44,544 bases of DNA, from the NCBI GenBank assembly GCA_039809345.1, contig JBDHUW010000009.1, positions 1-44,544 of the forward strand, written 5' to 3'. This DNA comes from JBDHUW01 sp039809345. GTDB lineage: Bacteria; Patescibacteriota; Gracilibacteria; Absconditabacterales; Absconditicoccaceae. A model generated the notes under the pieces. That model did no database searches, was not told the DNA's origin, and was given only the letters and a program-made list of their open reading frames with translations. The translations under genes and the position numbers were made by a program. Below, in pieces: positions 1-11,187 of this stretch. How positions within the stretch are numbered: position 1 is the stretch's first letter; each line of letters starts with the position of its first letter.

Positions 1-64
1 TTCCCACATCTAGTATACTCACTACTGGCTTTTTTGTTATCTTTCTTTTCTGTGCGGTTTTGAC
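1..64 (-). other. possible 5' end of an actin-like ATPase gene (cut by window edge)
   Basis: Downstream of a TAG on the minus strand (65-67) there is an open frame to the window edge that reads ...KPVVSILDVG. This resembles the first beta strand and phosphate loop of FtsA/PilM-type actin-fold ATPases. No ATG is present, so a GTG at 20-22 would have to be the start. About ten informative residues are too few for identification; chance resemblance is quite possible. Confidence 0.15.
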
Positions 65-101
65 CTAGAATCTACACTGCGCTATTCCCATTTTCCTAAA
101 C

Positions 102-126
102 AAAAAATCAGCCCCAGTGGGACTGA
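102..126 (-). terminator. intrinsic terminator of the beta-CASP RNase gene
   Basis: An inverted repeat (TCAGyCCC/GGGrCTGA around 108-126) is followed on the minus strand by a run of T. It lies about 20 bases past the TAA of the upstream minus-strand gene. Confidence 0.7.
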
Positions 127-147
127 CTCTTCGTTTTTCTTATAGTA

Positions 148-1989
148 TTACATATCAAATGTGATTCCATTTTCATCTGGGACATTGATTGTAAGCTCAG
201 GTTTTGATGTTTTAACATCTTGAGCCAATATGTGTCTGGCAGGACCTCCATGTACTATAGTGATTTTAGCTTCTTTCCCATAGTGTAGATGATTGAGGTA
301 TGCTTTTAGTTCTTCATGATCTGCATGTCCAGATAGGGGATAGTTTCCTATGTATGCTTTGTTGTCGGTTACGATTTTATTGTTGAGATAGACTGGTTGT
401 TCGAATTCTCCGTGAAGAATCTTGTATCAGTTTGTACCTGGAACTTGGAATCACGTCAGGATGATTCTTGCTTCTGGATTTTTGTGAACTTTATCAATGT
501 ACTGTGTCACAGTCCCTCTTTCAAGCATTCATCCAGAACATAAAATGATTTTTCTTCCTGTTCTTTTCAGAAGTTCTACTACCTCCTCTGGTCTTTCAAT
601 CCATTGGATCACATCTCTATCAGAAAGATTTTTATATACTCATCTAGTGTCATGGAGAAGGTACTCTTTGGTAAGATTGTATCACAATGGAGTATGACAA
701 TAAATCTTTTCTCCACTATTTAGTTTCAATGATCCTTGATGAACTGCATCTACTACTACACTCAATACATCTTGTAGTCTTTGTAGTGCGAATACAGGAA
801 CTATACAAATGTCCTTAGCTTCTCAGATATCATGTATGATTTTCTTGATTTCCCCTAGACGATCATTGTGTGATCTTCCAGCATATGTCCCTTCTGTAAT
901 TACATAATCCATAGTTTCTGTAGGCATATCAGGCTTGCCAGTGAGTGAAGGCTGTCTTGTTCTTCCAATATCTCACGTATACATGAATGTTTTCTTTTGA
1001 TCTTCATCTCCTTGTACTTCCCATACTGATTGAGTAGCTCCTTCAATATGACCAGCACTATAGAGTGTAAGGGACAATACGCCTGGGATTATTGTTTTTT
1101 TCTCTTTGAGAGGTACTGCTTCTATTTGTTGCAGTGTTTGTAGTACATCATTTTCATCAAATTCCATCACAGCAAGATCATCGCTCAGATCATAGATATC
1201 TTCTTTTTCTTTGATCTTGAATCTATTGAGTTTATACATAGCATCTTGGTGTTGTAATCCATGGAAGTTGTGTTGTGCATCCATAATTTCTCTTTTCATA
1301 GCCAAACATCTGTCGATGAATCATTCTTCTGACTGATTTTTGTGTACAGGAATCTCATGGATTATCCCCATAATTTCCTTGTCATCAATGTCTTTGTCCA
1401 AGAGTACTTCCTTGAGTCTTTTGCGATATCTTGTCTTCTTGATAGCAAAATCCCAGAGTATATCATTAATCTTTTGTTCATACATTTTTTCTAGTGAGAA
1501 GAATCTACCCGAGATTCTTTCATGTGGATTTTTGATATGTCTTGTTTCGGGTGCTTGATTGTTTACACGCACTGTATACCAAGCTTCATGAAGCTCTTGT
1601 TGCAATCTTTCGATCCTACGATTATATTCTTCTACTTCTTCTTTTTCATGTTTCAATGCATCGTCGAAAATAACTTTAGCAAGGAATTTTGACATTTCAG
1701 ACATATAAATAGGTCATCTATATCCAGCTTTCACAAGACGAATACAGTTCCCAATATGATCTTGATGCACATGTGATATAAATACGAGGTCGAAACTATT
1801 CACGTCCATGTGCTCAAATGGATTATTGATTTGGGTAGGATCTGCGTTGCTTGGCTGATTACCTATATCCATTAGCATTTTATACTTTTTACCTTGTGTG
1901 GTCATCTCAATGATATGATATGAACCACCAATTGTGCCTTGTGGGCGAGCTTCTTGTACTCATCAACCTACGTAGTGTGTGATTTTCAT
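148..1989 (-). CDS. beta-CASP metallo-beta-lactamase-fold RNase (CPSF/RNase J-like)
   Basis: This encodes a 613-aa protein when TGA is read as Gly. The zinc-binding motif HVHQDH is at residues 73-78, with a further metal-ligand region AGHIEG (His about 314). It is followed by TEGTYAGR, then beta-CASP elements: a CSGGMLERG block, a GFQVPGTNG-like block and SGHADHEEL. These match the RNA-specificity family that includes archaeal aCPSF1-like proteins, so it probably processes or degrades RNA in the cytoplasm. Between the first motif and the AGH motif the spacing is about 240 residues, much more than in RNase J. The extra 150 or so residues are charged and helical (HEKEEVEEYNRR...), suggesting an inserted coiled coil. 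The ATG at 1989 is chosen because MKITHYVGGG starts the usual first beta strand. It stands alone, minus strand, with its own terminator. Confidence 0.85.
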
Positions 1990-2152
1990 GTGTTTTTGTT
2001 TGTGAATAGTAAATACTACACTAATATAGTATTCTAATTCAAAAAATTAGCAAATGCAATGAGTTTTCCTACGCTGTCAGTATTCAATAATATACCGAAA
2101 ACTTGAAAATGTTGTATAGAAGCTATGCCTTTATGTTGCAATACTTAGAGTT

Positions 2153-3331
2153 TTACTTCCCCAAAACCCTCAAATTCTTCCCTGAACTTTTAATATCGTC
2201 ACGATGCTTATATACCTTTTCATACCCCAATTGTCCACATGCACCCTTCACTCCACGTCCCAATGTATCTCTGACAGTCACCGTGATGCCTCCATCTTCA
2301 AGTATTCTTTTGAATTCCATTATCTTATTTCTGCTTGATTCTTCTAGGTCGATAGCTGGATTCTCATTGTAGGGGATGAGGTTCAAGTGTCCATTTGACT
2401 GTCTAGGCCTCATGAGTCAGATAAGTTCTCTGGCAAGCTCTGGTTTATCTGTTTTCCCCTTGATCATGATATATTCATAAAAAATTCTTTTCCCTGTTTT
2501 TTCAGTAAATTCGTCTATCTTTGCCATCAATAAATCGAGCGTATATACTTTGCTGATCGTAGGAATGAGCTCTTCACGGAGTTTTTGGTTTGGAGAGTGG
2601 AGCGAGAGTGCAAGCATCACATCCAAATCATCATCCATCATTTTTTGAATTCCAGGAATGATTCATGAAGTAGAAATCGTGATATGTCTTTTTGAAAGTG
2701 ATAGTTTCTGTCTATCTAGCATAGTTTCAATCGAACTTTTCACATTGTCATAGTTCAAAAGTGGTTCTCCCATTCCCATGAAAACGACATTTCTGATGCT
2801 ATGCCATGTGCCATCTTCTCTTTTGCCAAATTTCTTTTTGAGGTAGTTATTTACATAGAGGACTTGTGCGAAAATAGTGACGTCATCGAGGTTTTTCATG
2901 AGTCAAAGTTTCCCAGTCACACAAAAGATACACCCAACTGAGCATCCCACTTGAGATGAAATACATACTGTCAAACGGTTTAGTTTCTTGCCATCTACGA
3001 GTGTAGTAAATCATTTTTTATACTCCTCAGATCCTTCTATGATCTCATGAAAGTGAAACATTACGACTGATTCGATTACATTGCCATCTGGTAGAGAGAA
3101 AAGGAATTTGGTAGTATCAGTTCATTCATGCATTTCTTTCAGCACAAAGGGAACAATCTCAAATTCTTTGCTGAGATCATCTCTAAGTTCTTTTGAGAGA
3201 TTTGTCATTTCCTGAAAATCTAAGATACTGTTTTTGAATATCTCATGGAAAATTTGTTTGATTCTAAAAGGTTGCAAATTATGCTTTTTGCGAAATGCTT
3301 CTAATGCTTCGGGGTTGAATATTGACTCCAT
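2153..3331 (-). CDS. rlmN: 23S rRNA (adenine-2503-C2)-methyltransferase, radical SAM
   Basis: A 392-aa protein, close to the usual RlmN length. The radical-SAM cluster motif C-x3-C-x2-C (CSVGCIFC) is at Cys130, 134 and 137, preceded by the family signature SSQVG. FMGMGEPLLNYDN and LALSLHSPNQKLREEL match the SAM-binding and substrate regions. GACGQLG near the C-terminus carries the second catalytic Cys that forms the methyl-cysteine intermediate. RlmN methylates A2503 of 23S rRNA and A37 of some tRNAs. Several Gly residues are UGA-encoded (for example after KEMHE). It starts at ATG 3331, two bases beyond the stop of the DHH gene, so the two are probably cotranscribed. Confidence 0.95.
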
Positions 3332-3333
3332 TG

Positions 3334-4350
3334 TTATAGTTGTTTTGCTGTTTCAGCATCTAAATGATCAATTATTGTACTGATTTGCTCCTCAATTGCT
3401 AGTTCGGACGAATAGGGATATACACACCCTGCGGCATACATGTGACCTCAGCCATTGAGTGTCTTTGCTATCTTTTGCACATCGGCTCTCCCATGATCAG
3501 TATACCCAGATCTAAGCGATATTTTAAACATATCCTGTAGTATTTTAATCTCTGCAAATACTGCGAATCAGCGTATAGACCTGATGATAAACATAAATGC
3601 ACTTACTTCTTCAAAATCCATTCCAAGAGCTTCAATCTCTTCTTGTGAGTATCGAATAGATGCGACTTTATCAGTAAACTGTATTCTTGGTGTCACTAGT
3701 TTCATAAACGCAAGAAGTGCAGGTGGATTACTATTGAATAGCTTTTCTATAAGGAGATCTTTTTTGGCTCCATATCATATGAGTTTTTGAGCATTACCAA
3801 AAGTTCTGAGACTATGTTGTTGATATTGAAAATTTCACGTATCTGCCAATAGTCACATATACCAGTGAGTGGCTATTGTTTCATCTATAAGATCTGGTCG
3901 CAATACTTCTACTATTTCCAGTAGTAGCTCACAATTGCTACTAGCATTTGCATCTTTCAATCTAAGAGCATGCAGAGTTTCATCTCATATATCGTCTATA
4001 TGATGGTCTACTACTACAATGTTTGCATTATCAAAATATTCTTCGTGTCATGCTGTGAGGCCTCCAATGCGCCTGTATCATGTAAAGTCCAAAAAGATTA
4101 TCAGGTCATAATGCGCATAGTCAAAATCGGTGCGAATTTTTTCTATTCATTCTACAAATAGATATGATTTTGTCGGAGGGACTGTGCTAAAACATGAGAC
4201 TTGTTTACCTAGTTTTTCCAGTATGCCACATAATCACAAAACTGATCCTATTGCATCTGCGTCTAACCCATGGTGTCAGAAAAGAGCAACAGTATTTGCA
4301 CTATTTATTTTTTGTTGGAATTCATCAATTAGGGATTTGTCGAACATCAT
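3334..4350 (-). CDS. nrnA: DHH-family phosphoesterase (NrnA-like oligoribonuclease/pAp phosphatase)
   Basis: A 338-aa protein with the DHH domain motifs in order: HHGLDADAIGS near residue 25, a FLDF motif, VVVDHHIDD (the DHH signature) and the C-terminal DHHA1 substrate-binding motif LNGGGHMYAAG. This order and length fit NrnA, which degrades nano-RNAs and dephosphorylates pAp; RecJ would be much larger. The catalytic-motif Gly in GGGH and the Gly before the N-terminal HH are UGA codons. The stop lies 2 bases before rlmN, and the start is 23 bases from the stop of the upstream penicillin-binding protein, so the three form a likely operon. No Shine-Dalgarno site is visible before the ATG. Confidence 0.9.
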
Positions 4351-4373
4351 GTTATGATACTGGTAAATATAGG

Positions 4374-6875
4374 TTATTTTGGGATAAGATCTTTTTCAAT
4401 CAAAATCTTTGATAAATCTCAGAATATTTTTCAGGCAGTATATTCTCCGTGTTGATTAGTTCTTGGACGACGAACTTGTATGACCACAATGTATTTCAGA
4501 TTCTCTTTGGTAACCATTCATACAAATGATCCCCACGTCCATCATGGGCCGCTACGATATTGTCATTTAAATGATACCTGTGAGGTCCCTGTTTTCCCTC
4601 CCAACGTATATCCTGATACTCAGAAGTTTCTTGTTAGTCAACCATATACTACTTCTCGCAAGGCATTTCTCATTTTTTCAGAAGTTTCTGACTTGAGAAT
4701 TTGTGTTCATTTTTTGATAGGATTTTCGGTGTATGTTTTTGTCGCTGGGTCATACGTTTTCTCTACAATACGTGGTTTGATCATATATCAACCATTTACG
4801 AGTGCACTATAACCTACAGCAATTTGTATAGGTGTGGCTAGCATACCTTGTCCAAATGCCGTATTGAAAAACCTCGCTGTTCATGCATTTGCTGCAGTAT
4901 CTATAAATCCTGGATCTTCTCATGCTAATTCAATGTTGGTAGCTTTCCCAAATCAGAACCTATCCATGTAATTGAAAAACGCTTCCTTTTTAATTTGTTG
5001 GGCGATTCTTACCATCCCGACATTACACGAATAAATCAGTGCATGCAAAAACGAATGAGTACCTGGGCAGTGTGTCTTGTCGGCATTTCTGATGAACTGA
5101 GAAATTCATCATCCAAGATCGATTCTCACTTGATTATCTGGATCACTATAAAAGTCGTATAGCGATATCTCATCATTGTCCAATCATGCTGCGACAGTAA
5201 ATGGCTTGATGATTGATCAGGGTTCATAGGGGAATGCAATATTTTTGTCCACAAACGCTTGTGGTCCGAGTAGATTCTTTGCGACATATTTTTTCAAAGT
5301 AGGGTCTTTCCTTTCGTCATACGTAGCTACTTTGAGCGTATTTCATGTTGCAAAGTAAACTGGTATATCGATACGAGAATCGTCATCTACAATATAGGAT
5401 TCAGCGATGGTGAGTGGTTTGAGCTCATATGATGACTGTGGTGAGTTAGGATCAAATGTGGGAGCGTTTGCTGATGCGATCACATCACCAGAATATGGAT
5501 CCATAACCAATACAGCTATACTATCTGCATTGAATTCTTGCACATAGTGTGTGATTAGGTTTTCAACTTTTTTCTGTATAAAAGGGTTGATTGTAAGGTA
5601 AATATCTCATCCATCGACGGGGTTCAAAATACTAACATCATTTGATCAAACCTGTCAAATCCATGGTGTGGATAGTCATCTAATTTGTCATGGAGTCCCT
5701 TTCAATATGTTTTCGAAGTATTGTTCAATCCCGTAGAGAGGTGCTCACTGTGGTGTGATGTACCCAATTACATTCGCCGCAAAAGTTCATAGAGGATAAT
5801 ACCTTTTTGAACTCTTTTCCAATCCAACTCAATGGAGGAGAGGGACTCATACTTCACAATTGTTTTGAGATGCTCCACACGTGCTTCTGACTTTGTAATT
5901 ATCATTCTTTACGGTAAATATCTGCTGTGCAACAGTGGCATTTATTCATTCGGTAATTTTCACATACCTTGTTTCTTGTTGTGAAAACAATGGCTTGAGC
6001 CTTTCGACTGTCATAGGGTATCAGTAGGTATTCAGTATTTCATTGAGCTTTTCGGCATCTTTATCAACTGCGCGTGATTTTTTAGGCACTACATATACAT
6101 AGTAGTTGCTTTCAATACTAATATAGGGGAGATTAGCTCATGACAATGCTTCTAGGAAAGCAGGGCTATCATAGAATCATAAATAGTTTTTTTCTTTTGT
6201 GCCTGGCGAAAGGAGCTCGATAATCTTTTGTTTGATACGAGTAGACGCTTCCGTTTCTGAAAAGGTATTGATGATTGTATTTCTTTGTTCTTGTATTGAT
6301 ATGTTTTCTTGGTCGATTATGGTTTGTGCCTGTACTAATCACGATAGTCATTGTCATGTACCAACCTCAGAAAGACTGTAATACAAAACCTTTGTCCTTG
6401 GCAATATAGTACTCCTTGTAAAGTTTTCGATATTGGTGATGCATTCTTCTCTATTTACCTGTTTGAGACCATAGATTTCACAGAAATGCTTATACAAAAT
6501 TGGAGTTAAGATTGTAGATACTCTGTCGGTATCCCAAATAAATTTAGGATCTACAAAAAGATTATAGATATCTCCATTTACGGCTAGTGCGATTGATTGA
6601 CCTGCATCATCAGTGACATATATTCATCATCTTTTTGGAGTGATATTCACATTGCTACTATGCTGTATAGAGAGCTGTTCTTTGTAGTATGCTCATGACA
6701 GTACCTGCAAATAAAACAATCTAGCTACCAATATGAAAATCAGAAATGAAAAAAATCGAAGAAGTTTACTTTCTCTGGGCGCGGTAGCAATACGATGAGT
6801 TTTATTTTCAATATATCAAATAATTCTTCCAATGCTGCTTTTTTTGTATGCATGATTTGTCAGTGTTTTTCTCAT
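4374..6875 (-). CDS. class B penicillin-binding protein (FtsI/PBP2 family peptidoglycan transpeptidase)
   Basis: An 833-aa protein with a short cytoplasmic N-terminus, one membrane segment near residues 35-55 (FFSFLIFILVARLF) and then the PBP dimerisation and transpeptidase domains. The active-site SxxK is SIIK at Ser554-Lys557 after EPG; KTGT starts at Lys761 in GGKTGTSQVSF. The C-terminus (SFVGMVT...YIVVIQVRRPR) is typical of FtsI. It is longer than most FtsI proteins (about 600 aa); the extra length lies N-terminal to the transpeptidase domain. It cross-links septal or lateral wall peptidoglycan. The start at 6875 gives the usual N-in single-pass topology. FtsI versus PBP2 cannot be decided from motifs alone. 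It is followed by the DHH gene on the same strand. Confidence 0.92.
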
Positions 6876-6916
6876 TATTCTCTTATACTAAATTGTACTG
6901 CTTATGCAATATTAAC

Positions 6917-6948
6917 CACAAAAAAACACCCACATGTGTGAGTGTTTT
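6917..6948 (-). terminator. intrinsic terminator of the pilin-like gene
   Basis: A 12-bp stem (AAAACACTCACA / TGTGGGTGTTTT on the minus strand, one G-T pair) with a short loop is followed by seven T on the minus strand. It separates the small pilin-like gene from the penicillin-binding protein gene. Confidence 0.8.
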
Positions 6949-6967
6949 AGGGAGTGTGATTTTTGCT

Positions 6968-7381
6968 TTATCCGCCAAATTGAGTAAGTATGTAGAATAT
7001 TAGTCTTACGAACAATCAAGCTAGACCAATAAATATAAGTCAAACTGCTGCTTGCTTCAAAATCTTGAAACCAACTTTGTACTTCCCATCATCACCTGCA
7101 GCTGTAACCATTTGAAAACCTCAGTAGAGAAGGATTACTAAAGCAATCAATCAAAGCAGTGAAAGTGCCCAATTTATAGCTCTCTGCACTCAAGTTATCA
7201 GGTCGTTCCCAGAATTAAGATTTCAAGAGTTTTTAACGGTGAGATTTACTGTTTCATTTGTGTTCTGTACTGATCACAATGATGTATCGGTAGATCCTTG
7301 ATTCGTCGCTCCTGCAACTCCTACAAATCCTAACACCAATGCGCTAATTCACACCAATGCTTTTGCAATATTTTGCTTCAT
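6968..7381 (-). CDS. small two-helix membrane protein, TrbC/VirB2 pilin-like
   Basis: A 137-aa protein with a signal-peptide-like N-terminus (MKQNIAKALVG, hydrophobic core, VAGA), a Ser/Asn/Thr-rich extracytoplasmic stretch and two hydrophobic helices: INWALSLLGLIALVILLYGGFQMV and VGLIFIGLAGLFVRLIFYIL. The two helices with a short charged loop (AAGDDGKYKVGFKILK) match the VirB2/TrbC pilin-like proteins that are common in candidate-phyla genomes. The product could form a surface fibre or a membrane channel. No conjugation genes are nearby. The fold assignment is an inference from topology. Confidence 0.6.
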
Positions 7382-7488
7382 GTATTTAATATAAAAACTA
7401 AAGAATTTACCCCATCATATAGTAAATATTTCATAGAATGCAAGAGAAAACTACAAGGTTAACTTTACTTTTATAAACAATTATTTAT

Positions 7489-7896
7489 ATGTATTTGATG
7501 GAAGATAAGATTAAAGTATTTTGCGATATCAACAACATTGCTTCATATGAAAAATATGTTGCGTTTTGGCAATATCTAGAAAGTAAGAATAATCTCTCAC
7601 AATGTTTGACGTACAGTGTGTACGATTATTTGATTCAGTGATTGCGAGATATGCGTAGATGAGAAATAGATGAAGAACATTTTTTCCAGTTGTGAGATAT
7701 CTCTGGAGAGAAAATTGTAAAATCTCCTAGACCGTATTTATCAGCCATACAGGTTATACTACAAGACGTACAAAAAAATACGCTCTATGTGATAGACTCT
7801 CCATCAAAAATTGCTTTCGTGAGTAGATGATGAGATTTTGCTGAACTAGAAAAAACATTGTCAGTCCATTGATCATGCATCTATGTGATTTCATAA
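7489..7896 (+). CDS. hypothetical protein, ~135 aa
   Basis: I do not recognise this protein. It is read from ATG 7489 (MYLMEDKIKVFCDINN), with an alternative in-frame ATG at 7498. It contains aromatic and acidic residues, five or more UGA-Gly codons (for example VSRGGDFAELE) and no signal peptide or membrane segment. It ends at TAA 7894, 34 bases before hisS, so the two are probably cotranscribed. The upstream region has TATAAA at 7472-7477. Confidence 0.6.
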
Positions 7897-7930
7897 GAAT
7901 TAATTTTACTTTATACTTTTTTTCTGATAT

Positions 7931-9217
7931 ATGTTGCGTCCTTGATGATTCCCTGAGTATACTCCTAGCCAACAACGCATTTTTGACACTATTGTCGCTA
8001 TACTGACTAAGCATTATGAGAAACGATGATATCAACACATTATGACACCTGCAGTTGAACCAGTTTCAATTCTCACGAGAGGTGGTGATATCTGAGATAA
8101 ACAAGTGTATGGTCTCTATGGTCTTGCACAGTGAAATGAAGACACCAAAGATTATGCACTTCACTTCGATCTTACTATTCCGTTTGCCAGATATGTTTTG
8201 GATCATATGAATGATCTTGTTTTCCCATTCAAAAGATATCAAATGCAGCCTGTATGGAGATGAGAAAGGACCAAAAGAGGAAGATACAAAGAGTTTTGGC
8301 AATTCGATATTGATGCAATCTGGAAGACGGGGAGTGACGTATGATACTGGTATGATGTAGAAACGATCACAGTTTCATACAATGCACTGAAAGAAATATT
8401 TACTACGCTATGAATACAAAAGGATATCATTGTGAAGGTGTCTAATATAGTATTAGCAAAGGCTTTCCTTACATCTTTGTGAGCAGAAGGAGAATCAAAT
8501 ATGAAATTGTGCGGTCTATTAGATGACTACTTTAAGCTAGGGCATGAAAAGTTTTTGGCACTTGCTAGTGATCATGTACAATGAGAATCTTTGTCTATCA
8601 TATCATCGGTACTTCTTTCAAAAGATCACTCGTATTTGAAAGATGTTCCAGGATATTCACATCTGGTAGTACTTTTGGATACATTGAAAAATCACTGAGT
8701 ACATGCTGAGTTTGATTTGGCTATTATCAGATGACACAATTATTATACGGGGACAGTATTAGAGATGTTTTTGGAGGAAGATATGGAGATTGGCGCTCTT
8801 GCATGATGATGAGCGTATGATGGATTGACGAATTTTATAGACGAGAAGCGTTCTTTCAGTGGAGTAGGGTGTAGCATCAGTAGCAGGATTATGGAAATTA
8901 TTCTTTCATTGTGAGGCAAGTTAGCGGATGATCAGGAGACATTTGTGTTTATTAATTTTGAAGATACATTTCAGGAGACACTAGAGCTGATGCATAGATT
9001 TCACGTAGCCGGGAAGAGTGCAGAAATCTATCCTTCGCCTACAAAAATCTCTAAACAATTTGAGTATGCAGATAAAAAATGAGCGACGTATTGTGTCCTG
9101 TATGGTAAGACTGAACTAGAAAAAGGGGAATTTGTCCTCAAAAATCTCCGCACAGGAGAGTCAATTACTAAATCATTAGATGATTGATTGTTTTTTGAAC
9201 TTAAAAAGTTTCTATAA
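7931..9217 (+). CDS. hisS: histidyl-tRNA synthetase
   Basis: A 428-aa class II aminoacyl-tRNA synthetase. Motif 1 lies in YQHIMTPAVEP; motif 2 is FKRYQMQPVWRGERT followed by GRYKEFWQFDID; the HisA signature is GHNYYTGTVLEMF; motif 3 is in GVGCSISSRIM. The C-terminal half (FVFINF...AEIYPSPTKISKQFEYADKKGA) is the anticodon-binding domain. It charges tRNA-His, whose gene is at 32427 in this window. By hand I count about 18 UGA-Gly codons and about 20 GGN codons, including UGA at GGG just after the HisA motif. The start gives MLRPGGFPEYTP, a slightly short N-terminus. No Shine-Dalgarno site is seen. Confidence 0.95.
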
Positions 9218-9220
9218 AAA

Positions 9221-9250
9221 AGTCCCTGCAAGATAACAAGCCGGGACAAT
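9221..9250 (+). terminator. possible weak terminator after hisS
   Basis: GTCCC and GGGAC arms around 9222-9246 surround a 16-base loop, followed by a modest T-rich stretch. The stem is short, so this is tentative. Confidence 0.35.
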
Positions 9251-9268
9251 TCATTTTGGTCGAGGTGG

Positions 9269-9688
9269 CTATAGGACAACTATAGCTATAAATTCCCTCC
9301 TGTGCACTGCCCCACTACTTGAAGTGAGCAGTACTTGTAATTTCCACCTTTTCCCTCGCAAAGAGGAGGGGATGGTGAGAATTTGGGTGTGTGGTAGTTT
9401 GATATCCGGTGTTTCAATTCGGATATTGGGATTTATACCTCCTCCCTCATGGGGTAGGATAGTGGAGTACATGGTTAACTTGGTTTGAATCACCTCGCCA
9501 TATAAGGAAATAGACAAACTCCCGGCGCCCCTGAAGTCATACTCAGGGATTCCCCCTTCGTTGACTTCCGTCATCCTGCGACCTCCCACAGTCGCATAGG
9601 CGTTTTTCACGCCTGATCCCTCTTGTTTTACGTCTTTATTGCAGGATGCGAGGGCAAGCATCGTTGCGAACATTATTATTTTTTTCAT
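9269..9688 (-). CDS. small lipoprotein, probably acquired from a standard-code bacterium
   Basis: A 139-aa protein with a lipoprotein signal peptide, MKKIIMFATMLALASCNKD. The lipobox LASC puts the lipidated Cys at residue 16, so the product is likely membrane-anchored outside the cytoplasm. The rest is beta-rich (SISLYGEVIQTKLTMYS) and of unknown function. All 14 Gly codons are GGN and none is UGA, whereas neighbours use UGA for about half of their Gly. The DNA is visibly richer in G+C (CGGCGCCCC, GGAGG tracts) and uses AGG and CGC Arg codons. The short Ser-Cys-Asn-Lys lipobox style is frequent in Bacteroidota. It ends at TAG. I infer recent horizontal transfer; donor identity is a guess. Confidence 0.75.
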   Translation of the reverse strand: MKKIIMFATMLALASCNKDVKQEGSGVKNAYATVGGRRMTEVNEGGIPEYDFRGAGSLSISLYGEVIQTKLTMYSTILPHEGGGINPNIRIETPDIKLPHTQILTIPSSLRGKRWKLQVLLTSSSGAVHRREFIAIVVL

Positions 9689-9842
9689 AATTGTATTTTA
9701 GGCTCATATTATAATATTTATATGTTTTATGTCAATATGGATTTGTAGAATGATTGTTGAAAAACTTTTGAATACAGCTGTTGTATAAGTGGGGTGAATC
9801 TATACTAATGATCTACTACTTTATATGGTAATACTGTGAAGC

Positions 9843-11186
9843 ATGGTGAATCTAGATGATATTAAATTGCCCCCACATAATATAGATGCAGAGAAGGCTG
9901 TGCTATGAAGTGTTTTTTTGGACAATGATATTGTATTTATTTTGGATTGATATCATATTGTTGCGGAGGATTTTTATTTGAAAGAGCATCAGTATGTTTT
10001 TGAGGGGATCAAAGATCTGCGAATACTTCGTAAGACTATTGATGTGATCACGCTTGCTGATCAACTTTCTAAAAGATGATACTTGGATATCGTAGGAGGG
10101 CAGGACTATCTCTATGAGTTGTCTACTTTTGTCATGACGACGGCTACTTCTACTGAATATGCTAAAATCGTAAAAGAAAAAGCTGTCTTGAGGAGTATTT
10201 TGAAAGCATGTCAGGGGATTATCTGAGATGTATATGACCAAAAAGATACGCTAGAAATTATAGACGCTATTCAAAAAAGAATTTTTGATCTTACGCAATA
10301 CGATACTACAGATACTACCAAGCATATCAAAGATATCCTAGACCAGAGAATCGAAGAACATATGGCAATTGTGGATAATCCAGAATTGATTAACCAGCAT
10401 AAAATCATGAGTGGGTATCCGTCATTGGATGCATTGACAAACTGATTTAAACCATGAGATTTAGTGGTATTAGCAGCGCGTCCAGCTATGGGTAAAACAG
10501 CATTTGCTTTGAATTTGTTGTTGCAAGCGGCATTGAAGAATAAAAAATCAGTGGCTTTCTTCTCATTGGAAATGGGTTCTGAGCAAATCGCAGATAGATT
10601 ATTGGCAAATGTAGCGCAAATCGGACTCGGAAATATCTTGCGTGGGACATTGACTGATAGCGATTTCGCAGAGATTTGAGAGGCGATGGGGAAACTTTCT
10701 GATACAAGTATTTTCTTAGATGACCAGGGTGGTGCCACTATCCCATTGGTGAAATCTAAGTTGAGAAAGATTAAGATCGAACGTGGGGCATTGGATTTGG
10801 TGATAATTGACTATCTACAGCTGATGTCAGGGGCCTGATCGAAGTTTGCAGGGAATAGAGTACAAGAAATATCGGAGATTTCCCGTGGGTTGAAAGAGCT
10901 TGCAAGAGAGCTCAAAATTCCTATAATTGCACTCTCTCAGCTTTCGCGTAATGTAGAAGCTCGTGTAGACAAAAAACCACAACTTTCTGACTTGAGAGAA
11001 TCTGGAGCCATCGAACAGGATGCAGATATGGTACTCATGCTTTATAGAGATGATTACTATGATCCAGATACTGACCGCAAGGGGATTGCAGACATATTGA
11101 TTAGAAAGAATAGAAGCTGAGTTGTTGGTGAAGTGCCTCTGCATTTCAGAGGAGACCAAATGAAGTTTTATGAAATCCAAGCATAG
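9843..11186 (+). CDS. dnaB: replicative DNA helicase
   Basis: A 447-aa protein. The N-terminal DnaB domain starts PPHNIDAEKAVLGSVFLD. The RecA-like helicase domain has Walker A ARPAMGKTA (Gly217-Lys218-Thr219; Ala replaces the more usual Gly of RPGMGKT), FFSLEMGSEQ, Walker B LVIIDYLQLM, the DnaB signature ALSQLSRNVEARVDKKP and LSDLRESGAIEQDAD. It unwinds the chromosomal replication fork as a hexamer and works with the primase and polymerase III. Gly at several positions is UGA, such as TNGFKPGD. It is followed 1 base later by the next ATG, so an operon with the pilus-like gene is likely. Confidence 0.97.
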
Positions 11187-11187
11187 T

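Noticed and set aside
4130..4812. Plus-strand open frames opposite the DHH and penicillin-binding protein genes
   Set aside because: They lie antisense to strongly supported genes and have no recognisable motifs.
10271..11180. Minus-strand frames opposite dnaB
   Set aside because: Mirror images of the dnaB codons; DnaB motifs fix the plus strand.
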